Positions 1 to 9,804 are shown, numbered from the stretch's first letter. The stretch: 64,000 nt of DNA from an uncultured Draconibacterium sp. (GCF_963677575.1 NZ_OY782038.1:1612001-1676000), one strand, 5' to 3'. The notes: generated from the letters alone by a model not told the origin. Program-made: numbers and translations.

Positions 1-993
1 GTTAGTGGATTTTTCTCTGGTGTATTGTGGTATTTGTATGAAAATTCACCGTCCGACTCGTTAAAATGTTGGGCAGAAAACTTCACCCTGCGTGTTGAAG
101 ATCAGCAATACACTACCAGCAATCACGATGTTGGTTTTATGATCTTTTGCAGTTTCGGAAACGGTTACCGCATCACCGGAAATCCTGAATACAAAGAAGT
201 GATCCATAACGCATCAAAATCGTTGATCACGCGTTTTAATCCAACTATTGGCTGCATTCGTTCGTGGGATTATGCCAGCTGGAGCGCCCAGTGGCAATAC
301 CCGGTTATTATCGATAATATGATGAACCTGGAGTTGCTGGAGTGGAGTGCCAAAACATTTAACGACACTACTTTTAGCTATGTGGCACGCACACATGCCA
401 ACACTACCATGAAAAACCATTTCCGTGACGATTACAGCAGCTATCACGTGATTTCGTACGATACCATTTCAAGCGCTGTGGAAAAGAAAAACACATCACA
501 GGGATATTCTGATGAGTCGGCATGGGCACGTGGTCAGGCATGGGGACTTTACGGTTACACTATGATGTATCGTGAAACAGGAAATGAAGCCGATTTAGAA
601 CAGGCCAAACATATTGCCGATTTTATCATCAATCACCCAAACCTGCCGGAAGACAAAATTCCTTATTGGGATTTTAATGCGCCGGATATTCCCAATGCTT
701 TGCGCGATGCATCAGCAGGTGCGATTATATGTTCTGCATTACTTGAATTAAGCGGTTATGTTTCGGTTGAAAAAGCAGAATCATATCTCGATATTGCGGA
801 AACACAGCTTCGCAGTTTAAGTTCCGATAAGTATTTGGCAAAACCCGGTGAGAATGCAAATTTCATTCTGAAACACAGCGTTGGCCATATGCCTAACAAA
901 AGTGAGATTGACGTTCCGTTAAGCTATGCAGACTACTATTTTGTGGAAGCTTTAATGCGTGCTAAAGAACTCGTCAAACAGGGTAAGATGTAA
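1..993 (+). CDS. GH88-type unsaturated glucuronyl hydrolase (5' end outside window)
   Basis: The reading frame is open from base 1 and enters inside the typical SGFF-x-G-x-LW segment, so the N-terminus lies outside the window and the TTG near base 25 is not the start. Motifs typical of GH88/GH105 (alpha/alpha)6 barrels follow: SNHDVGF (the family acid/base Asp region) and ARGQAWGLYGY. GH88 enzymes hydrate the 4,5-double bond of unsaturated uronic acids left by polysaccharide lyases and release the next sugar. The rhamnose genes downstream make ulvan or rhamnogalacturonan oligomers plausible substrates, but this is inference. No signal peptide can be judged because the start is missing. The C-terminus looks complete, with tandem TAA codons. 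Confidence 0.88.
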   Translation, partial: VSGFFSGVLWYLYENSPSDSLKCWAENFTLRVEDQQYTTSNHDVGFMIFCSFGNGYRITGNPEYKEVIHNASKSLITRFNPTIGCIRSWDYASWSAQWQYPVIIDNMMNLELLEWSAKTFNDTTFSYVARTHANTTMKNHFRDDYSSYHVISYDTISSAVEKKNTSQGYSDESAWARGQAWGLYGYTMMYRETGNEADLEQAKHIADFIINHPNLPEDKIPYWDFNAPDIPNALRDASAGAIICSALLELSGYVSVEKAESYLDIAETQLRSLSSDKYLAKPGENANFILKHSVGHMPNKSEIDVPLSYADYYFVEALMRAKELVKQGKM

Positions 994-1003
994 TAAAAAA
1001 CAA

Positions 1004-1030
1004 ACAGCAGCAAGAGAACCTCGCTGCTGT
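1004..1030. terminator. Hairpin between convergent genes
   Basis: The perfect 8-bp arms ACAGCAGC/GCTGCTGT enclose an 11-nt loop. Read on the minus strand, the hairpin is followed by a T-rich run (TTTGTTTTTTATT), so it best serves as terminator for the leftward operon that ends at 1101. The plus-strand side is less T-rich. Confidence 0.65.
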
Positions 1031-1100
1031 CGTTTACGTTTATTTTCAAGTTTATATCTAACACCCGATTGATGTCAACACACCAATCTTCGATTAAATT

Positions 1101-2375
1101 CTACAATTTATCGCCATTTTCCAATAAATAGGCTTCTGCTTCCACATTCCACAATCCCATGTACTTTTTGCAAAGCTTATCCAGCTCGGCATACACCGGG
1201 TTATCTTTTCCTTTCTCCTCGAATTCAGCAATTGCTGTAAGCGGAAAATCAAAATGTGTATAAATCAATTTCTTACCTCCCGGAATATTCGGCAGATTCA
1301 AAGTAGCTTCAGGCACTGCATTTAAACCACCAATGTGGGTTACCAATCCTGCAGGATCCAGTCCTGCGGTCATAATTTCCAGCGCTTCGTTCATGTCATC
1401 GGTATTACCGCCTGAAGTTCCAACAATGTGCGTATAAGCGTAGTGTACGTTATAGAAATTCATTTTTGCCGAGAACTCCGTGTTTGATGGTCCTGCAAAA
1501 AAGTTCAAACATCCGTCGAAACCAAGAATTGCATCGCCTTGCTCAACAACCGGTGCAACCGGTGCAAAAACAAATACATCGTCGTAACCTGTGCCGCCGG
1601 TTAATTCCTTTAGCCCAGCTACAGGATCAGCCATTTCTGCAGTATTGATGTATTTCAAATCAATGCCACGCCCTTTGGCGAACTCAACGGTATAAAGCTC
1701 AGCTGCACGGTCCAATCTTGTCTGGTCGATATCGGTAACCACCATCAACGATGGTTTTCTGTCTTCGCGGCGCAAAACGTAATTGATGGCTGCCAGTCCC
1801 ATTGGACCAACACCGGCAAGAATGGCCATTTTTCCACCCTCAACAATTTCCATCTTGTGTACGTAGCTTCCGGCTGTTGTGTGGTAATTGGCATGCATAG
1901 CACCAATAACACAGCTTAAAGGCTCTGCCAACGACGCAGGATAATAACCTGGTCCTTCGTAAGCTAACAGACAATCCTGTACCAATACATCTTTTGGAAT
2001 GATCACATAAGTTGCATCACCGCCAATATATTTGTACGAATAACCCGGAGCACTCAAAACGCCTACCGGACCATCTTCGTAATAAATTGCAGGTTGGATA
2101 GAAAATTTCTGTCCTGACTTGAATTTACTTTGCCAGTTGGCTCCCACTTCAACAATTTCACCGGCAAACTCGTGACCAATCATAATCGGATTCTCGGCGA
2201 TATCATCCGGAATACGTTTGTGATCGCTTGCCTGGTTGGCAGCTTTGTAACTCGACATACAAAGGCTGTCGGTTATTACTTTGGCCAAAATCTCATCATC
2301 ACTGATTGCTGGTAATTCAAACTCCTCTACACGAAGGTCTTTTTTACCGTATAATCGAACTGCTTTTGTCTTCAT
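1101..2375 (-). CDS. Zinc-dependent alcohol dehydrogenase (MDR family, sorbitol/L-sorbose-1-P reductase-like)
   Basis: A 424-residue medium-chain dehydrogenase. The catalytic zinc ligands are visible as Cys39 and His68-Glu69 in the GHEFAGEIVEVG motif, and a Rossmann GVGPMG motif lies near residue 188. The classical four-Cys structural zinc lobe is not evident. The length and the unusual insert after the GHE motif resemble SorE-type sugar-phosphate reductases. It is the last gene of the leftward operon E2-E3-E1-PHP-aldolase/SDR-ADH, so its substrate is probably an intermediate of deoxy-sugar or sugar-phosphate breakdown, possibly a keto-sugar phosphate or lactaldehyde. The exact substrate cannot be read from sequence. 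Confidence 0.85.
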   Translation of the reverse strand: MKTKAVRLYGKKDLRVEEFELPAISDDEILAKVITDSLCMSSYKAANQASDHKRIPDDIAENPIMIGHEFAGEIVEVGANWQSKFKSGQKFSIQPAIYYEDGPVGVLSAPGYSYKYIGGDATYVIIPKDVLVQDCLLAYEGPGYYPASLAEPLSCVIGAMHANYHTTAGSYVHKMEIVEGGKMAILAGVGPMGLAAINYVLRREDRKPSLMVVTDIDQTRLDRAAELYTVEFAKGRGIDLKYINTAEMADPVAGLKELTGGTGYDDVFVFAPVAPVVEQGDAILGFDGCLNFFAGPSNTEFSAKMNFYNVHYAYTHIVGTSGGNTDDMNEALEIMTAGLDPAGLVTHIGGLNAVPEATLNLPNIPGGKKLIYTHFDFPLTAIAEFEEKGKDNPVYAELDKLCKKYMGLWNVEAEAYLLENGDKL

Positions 2376-2390
2376 TTTCTTTATATTTTT

Positions 2391-2533
2391 CAGATTGAAA
2401 AGAGATTGAATCAGATTGAAGCTCCTATCTCGAAACTCGTAGCTCGTGACTCGAAGCTTTCTTAATCACTCATCGTTAATCCTTAATCCTTATCAACCTT
2501 TGCCTTTTTACTTTCTACTTTTGCCTTTAACTT
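2391..2533. repeat. Modular short-repeat spacer
   Basis: The spacer between the aldolase/SDR gene and the dehydrogenase consists of stacked near-tandem units: three copies of GATTGAA at 2393, 2404 and 2414; a CTCGTAGCTCGTGACTCG block; a TTAATCCTTAATCC block; and a CTTTTGCCTTTAACTT-like block. Related modules recur at 44880-45080, 49261-49341, 53269-53327 and 54177-54280. No coding potential is seen. Confidence 0.7.
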
Positions 2534-4495
2534 CTAGTGCAACATCGACTGTCCTCCCGAAATCGGCAGCGCCTGTCCTGTTTCATTCTCCTGGTCAATT
2601 AGGTATAAAATTCCTTTTACCACGTCTTTTGGCGAACATCCTTTCCCAAGTGGCACCTGGTCTAAATAAAACTTCTTCACATCGTCGATTGTTTTTGCTC
2701 CCGGCACTTTTCCTGCATTCAGATACTGAATGAACAAACCGTTTTCAGGATCGCTCCACAGCGGACCTTCGTAAAAGTTACCCGGACAAACCGAATTCAC
2801 CTTAATTTTTTCGGGTGCCAGTTCCAGTGCAAACGACTGAGTAAGACCGATTCCACCAAATTTACCACCGGCATATGCAAAGTTCTTCTTACTGCCTTTT
2901 AAGCCCGATTTTGAGTTGATCTGAATGATATCAGAGTAATAATCCGGTTTAAAAGCATTTTGAAGTTTCAATATTTTAGAAGCTACTTTTGTGCAATAGA
3001 AATAAGCGTTGTAGTTTATTTTGGTAACAAACTCAAAATTCTCCGGAGTCATTTCATCCAGACCGCCTGCACGCAACACACCCGCATTGCTTACAAATAC
3101 ATCCAGACCTCCAAAAGTAGCAACGGTTTCTTTCATCAAATTGGCCAGGCTATCCATATCCGCCACGTTGGTTTTTACGAAAATCGCCCTGTTGTTGCCT
3201 TTCATAGCAGCCAGTGCGGCAGCTGTTTTATTTCCAACTTCTTCGTTAATGTCTGCAACAACAATATTGGCACCCTCTTCAGTTAAATGGCGGGCAATAC
3301 CTTCGCCAAATCCCATGGCAGCACCGGTTACAATAATAGTTTTATTTTGAACGCGACCAACAGAAGTTCCGGCAGCAATTTTACGGCGATAATTTTCCAC
3401 TTCCCAGGTATCGATAAATGCAATTTGCTCGGGTGTCATAAAATGCTGACCACCGAACGATTCAGAATAAGCGCTGATCTTCATCGCATCTTCGTAAACA
3501 TCAAGAATGGTATCACACTGTGCAGCATGATCGCCAACAGCCAACAAACCGATTCCTTTCAGCAAAATGACTTTTGGTGCAAAGCCGTTTGTTGAAATAA
3601 ATGCCGCGATCTTATCTTTGGCCTCACTCAACAGGTCTTCAACGTTCTCGGTATTTTCAATAAATATGTATTTCGATTTGCAATAAACGATCAGATCCGG
3701 CGTAAAAGGCTTGGCCACTTTTTCAAAGGCCGCTGCATCTTTTGAAAACTGAGCAATTACTGCATTGTTACGTAGCTTCAACGTTTTAATTTCTTCTTCA
3801 GAAACCATCATTCGTATGGCAGGAACAAATTCAGCAATATCATCACGAATTGGCAGTGCTTCAACAGACAATTCTTCTTTCAAAGCACTGTTCAGTTTTA
3901 CAAATACATCGTTGTATATCGTCTCAATTTCATCGATTGAATCGGCAGCCACAAAAATTCCGTGGTTTTGCAAAAAGATGATCTGCGCAGCTTTTCCTTT
4001 TTCAGCTTTGAATTTGGCCAACTGCTTTTCAACTTCTTTAAACAGCACATAACCCGGGTCGATATACGGAATATAAACCACCTGGTCGCCAAACAATTCG
4101 TCGAGGTATTTTTCCACTTCATTGCCACACATCAAACCATTTACTTTTGTTGGATGCAGGTGCACCACATAAGCGTAATCGATAACATCGTGCATTGATG
4201 TTTCCACCGACGGACGGCGATCTTTTGTGATGGTAGCTTCCATCAGATCGTCTTTAATCTGACGTTCGCGCTCAAATGAATCGGCGCTGTATGTTTTTTC
4301 TGAGATCAGTCCCAGTTTCTTGCGGTCAAGTTTTGCAAAACCATCTTCGGTAATTGTTGCAAGCGCATGACCACTGGCTTTCACCCAAATATTTTCGTCG
4401 TTTTTATAAGAAGTGTTTCCACCTCCGGCAATAACCATCTCCGGTTTTTTGCCATAGAATTGCGATATCTTAATAAGATTTTCTAATCCTTCCAT
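2534..4495 (-). CDS. Bifunctional class II aldolase / short-chain dehydrogenase (RhaEW-like)
   Basis: A 653-residue fusion. Residues 1 to about 350 are a class II aldolase/adducin domain: GGGNTSY at 24-30, metal ligands His112 and His114 in HLHP, and NHG at 177-179. Residues about 385-653 are a short-chain dehydrogenase with TGxxxGxG (390-397), Ser528/Ser530 and the YxxxK pair Tyr541/Lys545. This is the architecture of RhaEW, which splits L-rhamnulose-1-phosphate into DHAP and L-lactaldehyde and oxidises the aldehyde to L-lactate. It lies in the dehydrogenase-complex operon rather than beside rhaA. Because a second aldolase gene (12174-13469) sits with rhaA and the kinase, this one could act on a related ketose phosphate, such as fuculose-1-phosphate. 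Confidence 0.88.
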   Translation of the reverse strand: MEGLENLIKISQFYGKKPEMVIAGGGNTSYKNDENIWVKASGHALATITEDGFAKLDRKKLGLISEKTYSADSFERERQIKDDLMEATITKDRRPSVETSMHDVIDYAYVVHLHPTKVNGLMCGNEVEKYLDELFGDQVVYIPYIDPGYVLFKEVEKQLAKFKAEKGKAAQIIFLQNHGIFVAADSIDEIETIYNDVFVKLNSALKEELSVEALPIRDDIAEFVPAIRMMVSEEEIKTLKLRNNAVIAQFSKDAAAFEKVAKPFTPDLIVYCKSKYIFIENTENVEDLLSEAKDKIAAFISTNGFAPKVILLKGIGLLAVGDHAAQCDTILDVYEDAMKISAYSESFGGQHFMTPEQIAFIDTWEVENYRRKIAAGTSVGRVQNKTIIVTGAAMGFGEGIARHLTEEGANIVVADINEEVGNKTAAALAAMKGNNRAIFVKTNVADMDSLANLMKETVATFGGLDVFVSNAGVLRAGGLDEMTPENFEFVTKINYNAYFYCTKVASKILKLQNAFKPDYYSDIIQINSKSGLKGSKKNFAYAGGKFGGIGLTQSFALELAPEKIKVNSVCPGNFYEGPLWSDPENGLFIQYLNAGKVPGAKTIDDVKKFYLDQVPLGKGCSPKDVVKGILYLIDQENETGQALPISGGQSMLH

Positions 4496-4518
4496 TTTTT
4501 CTTTTTCGCTTTGAATTT

Positions 4519-4600
4519 TGATCGCAGATTTCGCGGATCAGCGCAGATTCTCTTCTTCTATTTCTCTGCGAATATCTGCGCTATCTGCGTGAAATTTTTT
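4519..4600. repeat. CGCAGAT-type imperfect long hairpin
   Basis: The spacer between the PHP gene and the aldolase holds CGCAGAT-like units about ten bases apart (CGCAGATTTCGCGGATCAGC, then GCGCAGATT) and their inverted counterparts (CTGCGAATATCTGCGC, then TATCTGCGTG), giving a long imperfect hairpin. The same word family recurs at 61001-61060 and 61489-61560. Confidence 0.75.
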
Positions 4601-5816
4601 ATGCGATCATTTCTTTTATAACCGCGTTTCCAAGAGTGATCAGGTCGGCTATCGAACGTTCGGTACGATCGCCATTTGCCTTAACAAATCCCTCTTCCCC
4701 ATTGGTTTTTAAATATTGATGAGCCGCGATAACACAAGCACCATCGTACGATACTTTTTTCAAGTCTTCTGGCAGAATATCTTCCCCATCAACTTTCACC
4801 TCGATTGGGAAAACTCCCGGCGTATTGTGCTCCGATCCCAAAGAAATCACATATCCTTTCTTGGTAAAATATTTGATGAACTCGCGCAATTTCTGCACTG
4901 AATTTCGTGACGGGATCAGCTCGATCATGTGCACATTCATTGCCTTTAACTGCTCATCCATAAATTCCCAATCCTTCTCGAAACCAGTGATCAGATTTCC
5001 TTTTCGGTCGTCGAGCAAAACCGGATAACACGGAATTCCACCGGCATCCAAAATGTACTCGCTAATGCGTTGTACCGGCGGGAATGATGCAGGCGATTCA
5101 GGAACAAACGCAGAACCTCCGGCTTTTAATAGTTTACCGCGAATTTCGTTTTCAATTGCAGGAATATCTTCAGGATTTGATTTTGGTTCCACATCAAAAA
5201 GTTCGGTGTAGAACATCATTTTACCCGACTTTTTCGGATAATTCTCCTCAACCAAAGTACGAATAGCTGTTGCAATATGTCTTTCGCGCACCAGTTCTTT
5301 GGCATATTTCGCTTTTACATCTTCGTAAGTCAGACTCATATCAGGATAGATCGATTGCAAAAGATAGTTCACCTTTTCAATCATCTGCTTCACCTGTTTC
5401 TGGCTTTCAGCAAAAAGCTCTTTCAAAAACTGCGCGTTTTCTTCCGAAACCCGGTAAGGATAATTCAATCCTTTACCACTGAAATAAATACGGCCTGGAT
5501 TATTCGGATCGTTGATAGTAACATTGCGGCGTTGAAACTCCGGAATCAATCCGATAAACTCAACATTAAACAATGGAAATACGCCGTTTTTTACTGCGTA
5601 ATTATAAAATTCGTTATATCCGTCAGAAACAAAAAAGTCGTTAATTCCCAACACATCAACCTCTTCGTCTTTTGCCAGATCAAAAATCTGCGCGATATTA
5701 TCGAATGAGCTGAATGAGTATGGAGTATGGATGTGTCCGTTAACGTGAGGAACGCTAACATCGCCTCCAATTCGCATTAATGTTTCAATATCCGGGTATT
5801 CTTTTAGAAAATTCAT
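4599..5816 (-). CDS. PHP-domain hydrolase-like protein
   Basis: A 405-residue protein with the N-terminal signature of the PHP (polymerase and histidinol phosphatase) superfamily: HIH at His28/His30, an Asp in GIND (Asp60), a Glu in NVEF (Glu86) and a late SEHNTPG motif. The usual second His after the Asp (TDH) is replaced by Phe61, so the metal site may be altered. PHP proteins are metal-dependent phosphoesterases. This one is much longer than a minimal PHP domain and has a large helical middle part (about 130-230). It lies between the E1 gene and the aldolase/SDR gene in one leftward operon, so it is likely a sugar-phosphate-directed enzyme. No substrate can be assigned. Confidence 0.75.
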   Translation of the reverse strand: MNFLKEYPDIETLMRIGGDVSVPHVNGHIHTPYSFSSFDNIAQIFDLAKDEEVDVLGINDFFVSDGYNEFYNYAVKNGVFPLFNVEFIGLIPEFQRRNVTINDPNNPGRIYFSGKGLNYPYRVSEENAQFLKELFAESQKQVKQMIEKVNYLLQSIYPDMSLTYEDVKAKYAKELVRERHIATAIRTLVEENYPKKSGKMMFYTELFDVEPKSNPEDIPAIENEIRGKLLKAGGSAFVPESPASFPPVQRISEYILDAGGIPCYPVLLDDRKGNLITGFEKDWEFMDEQLKAMNVHMIELIPSRNSVQKLREFIKYFTKKGYVISLGSEHNTPGVFPIEVKVDGEDILPEDLKKVSYDGACVIAAHQYLKTNGEEGFVKANGDRTERSIADLITLGNAVIKEMIA

Positions 5817-5912
5817 ATGAGTTATTAGTTATTGGTTAAAAAGCAGGTGTGAATATAAAAAATCCTTTCCTACCAAAACTTATCCACACCATGCTTTTTA
5901 AACTAACCAAGA

Positions 5913-8381
5913 TTATATACCTAACTTATTTCTACGGATTTGCTCAGCATTTGTGTAGTTGTTTTTCACAACGTGTCCTTTCAGCGGAACGATCTTTTCG
6001 TGAATTGCATCAAGGTACCAGTCAACCTGTGGGAAGAAATACTGCTCCAATTCGTACGCCGGTGTGATCCAGTTACGTGAGCCAACAACCACAGGAGGTG
6101 CATCCAACTCGTCGAAGGCCAATTCTGTAATATTTCTTGCCATATCGTTCAGAAACGAACCGCGTGAGTTGGCATCGCCCGAGATGATAATTCTACCAGT
6201 CTTCTTAACTGACTCAATTACTTTTTCGTAGTTGAAAGGAACGATTGAACGGGCGTCTATAACTTCGGCTTCCATTCCGTATTCTTCTTTCAGTTTGTCC
6301 GCCGCTTCAAGAGCGCGGTACAATGTTGCACCAATTGTAAGAATGGTAATGTCTTTTCCTTCGCGTTTTACATCCGGCTCGCCAAATGGGATTTCGTAAT
6401 ATTCTTCCGGCACACCACCTTCGTGGAATTGCTCGCCAATGTCGTAAATACGCTGGCTTTCGAAGAAAATAACAGGATCAGTTCCCTGCAATGCAGTATT
6501 CATCAATCCTTTTGCATCGTATGGAGTTACCGGGAATACTACTTTCAAACCCGGAATATGTGCTACCAATGAAGTCCAGTCTTGCGAGTGCTGTGCACCG
6601 TATTTCGATCCAACAGAAACACGAACTACAACCGGCATTTTAATTACGTTACCCGACATAGCCTGCCACTTCGGCATCTGGTTGAACACCTCGTCACCAC
6701 AACGTCCAAGGAAGTCGCAGTACATAATTTCAGGAATTACACGTCCACCACACATAGCATAACCAATGGCTGTACCAATAATCGACGCCTCCGAAATTGG
6801 CGAGTTAAACAATCGGTTATAAGGTAAAGCTTCCGTTAAACCACGGTAAACGGCAAATGCACCACCCCAGTCGCGGTTTTCTTCACCGTAAGCTACCAAT
6901 GTTGGATCTTTGTAAAAACGATCAACAACGGCTTCGAAGATACCGTCGCGCAACTGGTATTGTTTAATTTTTGAGAATGGTTTTCCGTTCGCATCAAAAG
7001 CAAAACGCTCTTTTTTAGCAAGCTGTTTCACGCGTGGATTTTCTTCCATCGGATGGTTCACCTCAACTTCGCGGTCTTCCATTTTATCCATGCTCTCGTT
7101 CGAGAACATCATATCACCGATCAGTTCCGGATATTTTTCCATATCCATGTGAGGAGAAACTTTATCATCAATAGCCAGTTTCATGGCATATTTCATCAAC
7201 TCAATAATGTCGGCTTTAATAGCCTCAAGCTCTGCTTCTTTTGCAACACCGGCTCCAACAAGCTCGTTTGCATACGAAACGATACAATCCTGTTTTTCCC
7301 ATGCTTCCACTTCCTCTTTGCTACGATACGACGAAGCATCAGAAGGCGAGTGACCACTGTAACGATACGTTAAAACGTCGAGAAGAACCGGACCTTTTTT
7401 GTCTTTCAGCAGTTCCATTTTACGTTTGTACGCATCGATAACTGCCAGCGGATTATAACCGTCAACACGCTCGGCGTGCATGCTGTCGCTGTTAACACCG
7501 GCACCAATACGGGCGGCAATGTCGTAACCCATAGTTTCACCACAGGTTTGTCCACCCATTCCGTACTGGTTGTTCATAATATTGAAAATGATTGGCAGAC
7601 CACCTTTATAAGCGCCTTCCCACAGTTGCTCGAACTGGTCCATCGATGCAAAAGCCAAACCTTCCCAAACAGGACCGCAAGCCATTGAAGCATCACCAAT
7701 ATTGGCAACCACAATACCATCTTTTTTATTTACTTTTTTGAATAATGCAGCACCTACAGCGATATCGCCCGAACCACCCACAATAGCGTTGTTCGGATAC
7801 ACACCAAACGGTGTAAAGAAAGCGTGCATCGATCCACCTAAACCTTTATTGAAACCTGTTTCGCGGGCAAAAATCTCGGCCAGTGTTCCGTAAATAAGGA
7901 AACGGCGTGCCAATGATTTTACGTTACCTTCGTGACCTTCTTTTACAATATTCAGAATTGTACCATCGAAGAAGTTAGTCATTACATCCATCAATTCGTC
8001 GTCGCTCATTTTATGGATGGCCGACATACCTTTGGCCAAAATCTCGCCGTGAGAACGGTGCGAGCCAAAAATAAAATCCTCAACTCCCAGGTGATAAGCC
8101 ATACCAACCGCTGCCGATTCCTGTCCGATTGACAAGTGAGCAGGACCCGGATGGTTGTATTCGATTCCTTCGTATTCTCCCTTTGTTTTAATCAGGTTCA
8201 ACATGGTTTCGAACTCACGAATCAACGCCATATCATGGAAGATATCAACGAATTCTTCGTTCGAGAAGTTTGCTTTTTCCTCTTCAATACTTTTGTTGTA
8301 TTGATTTACAGGTATTTCTTTGAATTGAATTGAACCCGGTTTTCTTACTTCAACCGGATCAATAAATTGCGACTTAGGCAT
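5913..8381 (-). CDS. 2-oxoacid dehydrogenase E1 component, alpha and beta fused
   Basis: An 822-residue thiamine-diphosphate enzyme. Residues about 40-400 match an E1 alpha subunit, with HRSHGE and the TPP/Mg motif running from Gly229-Asp230 to Asn270-Asn271 (GDA in place of the common GDG). Residues about 480-822 match an E1 beta subunit (GEENRDWGGAF, RLFNSPISEA, CDFLGRCGDE, FESQRIYD). A linker of about 70 charged residues joins them. E1 decarboxylates a 2-oxoacid and passes the acyl group to the lipoyl domain of E2. E2 and E3 are encoded immediately upstream on the same strand, so a complete complex is made from this operon. Pyruvate, or a 2-oxoacid from deoxy-sugar breakdown, are candidate substrates. 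Confidence 0.9.
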   Translation of the reverse strand: MPKSQFIDPVEVRKPGSIQFKEIPVNQYNKSIEEEKANFSNEEFVDIFHDMALIREFETMLNLIKTKGEYEGIEYNHPGPAHLSIGQESAAVGMAYHLGVEDFIFGSHRSHGEILAKGMSAIHKMSDDELMDVMTNFFDGTILNIVKEGHEGNVKSLARRFLIYGTLAEIFARETGFNKGLGGSMHAFFTPFGVYPNNAIVGGSGDIAVGAALFKKVNKKDGIVVANIGDASMACGPVWEGLAFASMDQFEQLWEGAYKGGLPIIFNIMNNQYGMGGQTCGETMGYDIAARIGAGVNSDSMHAERVDGYNPLAVIDAYKRKMELLKDKKGPVLLDVLTYRYSGHSPSDASSYRSKEEVEAWEKQDCIVSYANELVGAGVAKEAELEAIKADIIELMKYAMKLAIDDKVSPHMDMEKYPELIGDMMFSNESMDKMEDREVEVNHPMEENPRVKQLAKKERFAFDANGKPFSKIKQYQLRDGIFEAVVDRFYKDPTLVAYGEENRDWGGAFAVYRGLTEALPYNRLFNSPISEASIIGTAIGYAMCGGRVIPEIMYCDFLGRCGDEVFNQMPKWQAMSGNVIKMPVVVRVSVGSKYGAQHSQDWTSLVAHIPGLKVVFPVTPYDAKGLMNTALQGTDPVIFFESQRIYDIGEQFHEGGVPEEYYEIPFGEPDVKREGKDITILTIGATLYRALEAADKLKEEYGMEAEVIDARSIVPFNYEKVIESVKKTGRIIISGDANSRGSFLNDMARNITELAFDELDAPPVVVGSRNWITPAYELEQYFFPQVDWYLDAIHEKIVPLKGHVVKNNYTNAEQIRRNKLGI

Positions 8382-8435
8382 AATATTTTGTTTTATTAAT
8401 TTTTACTTGTTTTTTCTTCTTTGTCAGTCTGGTGT

Positions 8436-9797
8436 TTAATGACCGAAACTAAAAACGGTTTCTTTAAATATCTCCGAAACGGTTGGATGTGGGAACACCA
8501 CTTCTTCCATTTCTTTCAGCGTCATTTCTGCTTCGATGGCCATGCAGGCACCGTAGATCATTTCACTTGATGGATTTCCGATCATGTGAACACCCAGCAC
8601 TTCGCCATATTTTGCACCAACTAATACCTTGCACGATCCGCTGCCTCCTTCGTTTTCGGCAACAAATCGTCCGGCGTAAGCCATTGGCAGTTCGGCAATT
8701 TTATAGTCTATTCCTTTTGCTTTTGCTATTTCTTCAGTCAATCCAACACCCGATATTTCAGGATTGGTATAAACCACTCCGGGGATAGCATTGTAACGCA
8801 TTTTATCCGGGCGACCAGAAAGGTTGTTTACGACCACTTCGCCTTCTCGGCTGGCAGTGTGCGCCAACAACGAGAAACCTGTTACATCGCCGGCTGCGTA
8901 TACGTTCGGAATATTGGTGCGCATTTTTTCATCGACTTTTATTCCGCCTTTGAATAATTCTACGCCCAGATTTTCCAAACCGAAACCAGTAGTTACCGGC
9001 TTGCGACCAACACTCATTAATACTTTATCACCTTCAATTTCTGTTACTTTTCCATCTTTTTCGAAGGTTACTATTGTTCCGTCAACCTTGGTAACTTTTG
9101 ACGACAGATTAAACTCAATGCCTTTCTTTGCGTACATCTGGCGCAACATAGCACTTTGTCCTTTGTCCATTCCGGTCAGAATCTCATCCAGCATTTCAAC
9201 AATGGTAACTTTCGTACCGAGGCTGTTAAAAAAGCTGGCGAACTCCATACCGATAACACCTCCACCAATGATCACCAATGATTTTGGCTGCTCTTTCAGC
9301 TGCAAAATCTCGCGGTTGGTAAGAATGTTTTCATTTCCCTGCACACCCGGAATTGGAGGCACAAAAGCTTCCGATCCGGTACAGATCATTAGGTTGGCAG
9401 CACTATAAGCTTTACCACCTGCTTCTATTTCAATACCTTCGGCACTTCTCTTTTTTATCATAGCAGCATCGTTGACCACATCAACTTTAAACTGCTTCAT
9501 TTTCATGCCAACGCCGCCAACCAGTTTCTTCACCACTTTATTCTTACGGGCCATCATTTTATCAAAGCTAAACGACAAATCGTTGGCCTCAACTCCATAT
9601 TTACTTCCGCTTTTTGCGCTATCGTAAATTTTAGCACCGTAAAGCAATGTTTTTGTCGGAATACAACCTTCGTTCAAACAAACACCGCCCAGTTCTTTCT
9701 TTTCGAAAAGAACCACTTTCAGTCCCTTTGCTCCGGCTCTTTCAGCGGCAACATATCCGCCCGGTCCGGCACCTATAATTGCTAAATCGTACTTCAT
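8436..9797 (-). CDS. lpdA: Dihydrolipoyl dehydrogenase (E3)
   Basis: A 453-residue flavoprotein disulfide reductase. It has the FAD dinucleotide motif GAGPGGY at the N-terminus, the redox disulfide GGVCLNEGC followed by IPTK, the NAD motif GGGVIGMEFA and the C-terminal HPTVSE with the active-site His. It reoxidises dihydrolipoyl groups of E2. I place the start at the ATG at 9797 (protein begins MKYDLAIIG). A TTG six codons upstream is possible but gives no homologous extension. The gene starts inside the E2 stop region only if that TTG is used; otherwise the gap is 7 bases. It is the second gene of the E2-E3-E1 operon. Confidence 0.95.
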   Translation of the reverse strand: MKYDLAIIGAGPGGYVAAERAGAKGLKVVLFEKKELGGVCLNEGCIPTKTLLYGAKIYDSAKSGSKYGVEANDLSFSFDKMMARKNKVVKKLVGGVGMKMKQFKVDVVNDAAMIKKRSAEGIEIEAGGKAYSAANLMICTGSEAFVPPIPGVQGNENILTNREILQLKEQPKSLVIIGGGVIGMEFASFFNSLGTKVTIVEMLDEILTGMDKGQSAMLRQMYAKKGIEFNLSSKVTKVDGTIVTFEKDGKVTEIEGDKVLMSVGRKPVTTGFGLENLGVELFKGGIKVDEKMRTNIPNVYAAGDVTGFSLLAHTASREGEVVVNNLSGRPDKMRYNAIPGVVYTNPEISGVGLTEEIAKAKGIDYKIAELPMAYAGRFVAENEGGSGSCKVLVGAKYGEVLGVHMIGNPSSEMIYGACMAIEAEMTLKEMEEVVFPHPTVSEIFKETVFSFGH

Positions 9798-9804
9798 TTC
9801 GGTA

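Noticed and set aside
8824..9408. 194-codon plus-strand frame opposite lpdA
   Set aside because: Antisense shadow of a highly conserved enzyme; composition rich in Ser/Pro as expected for a shadow frame.
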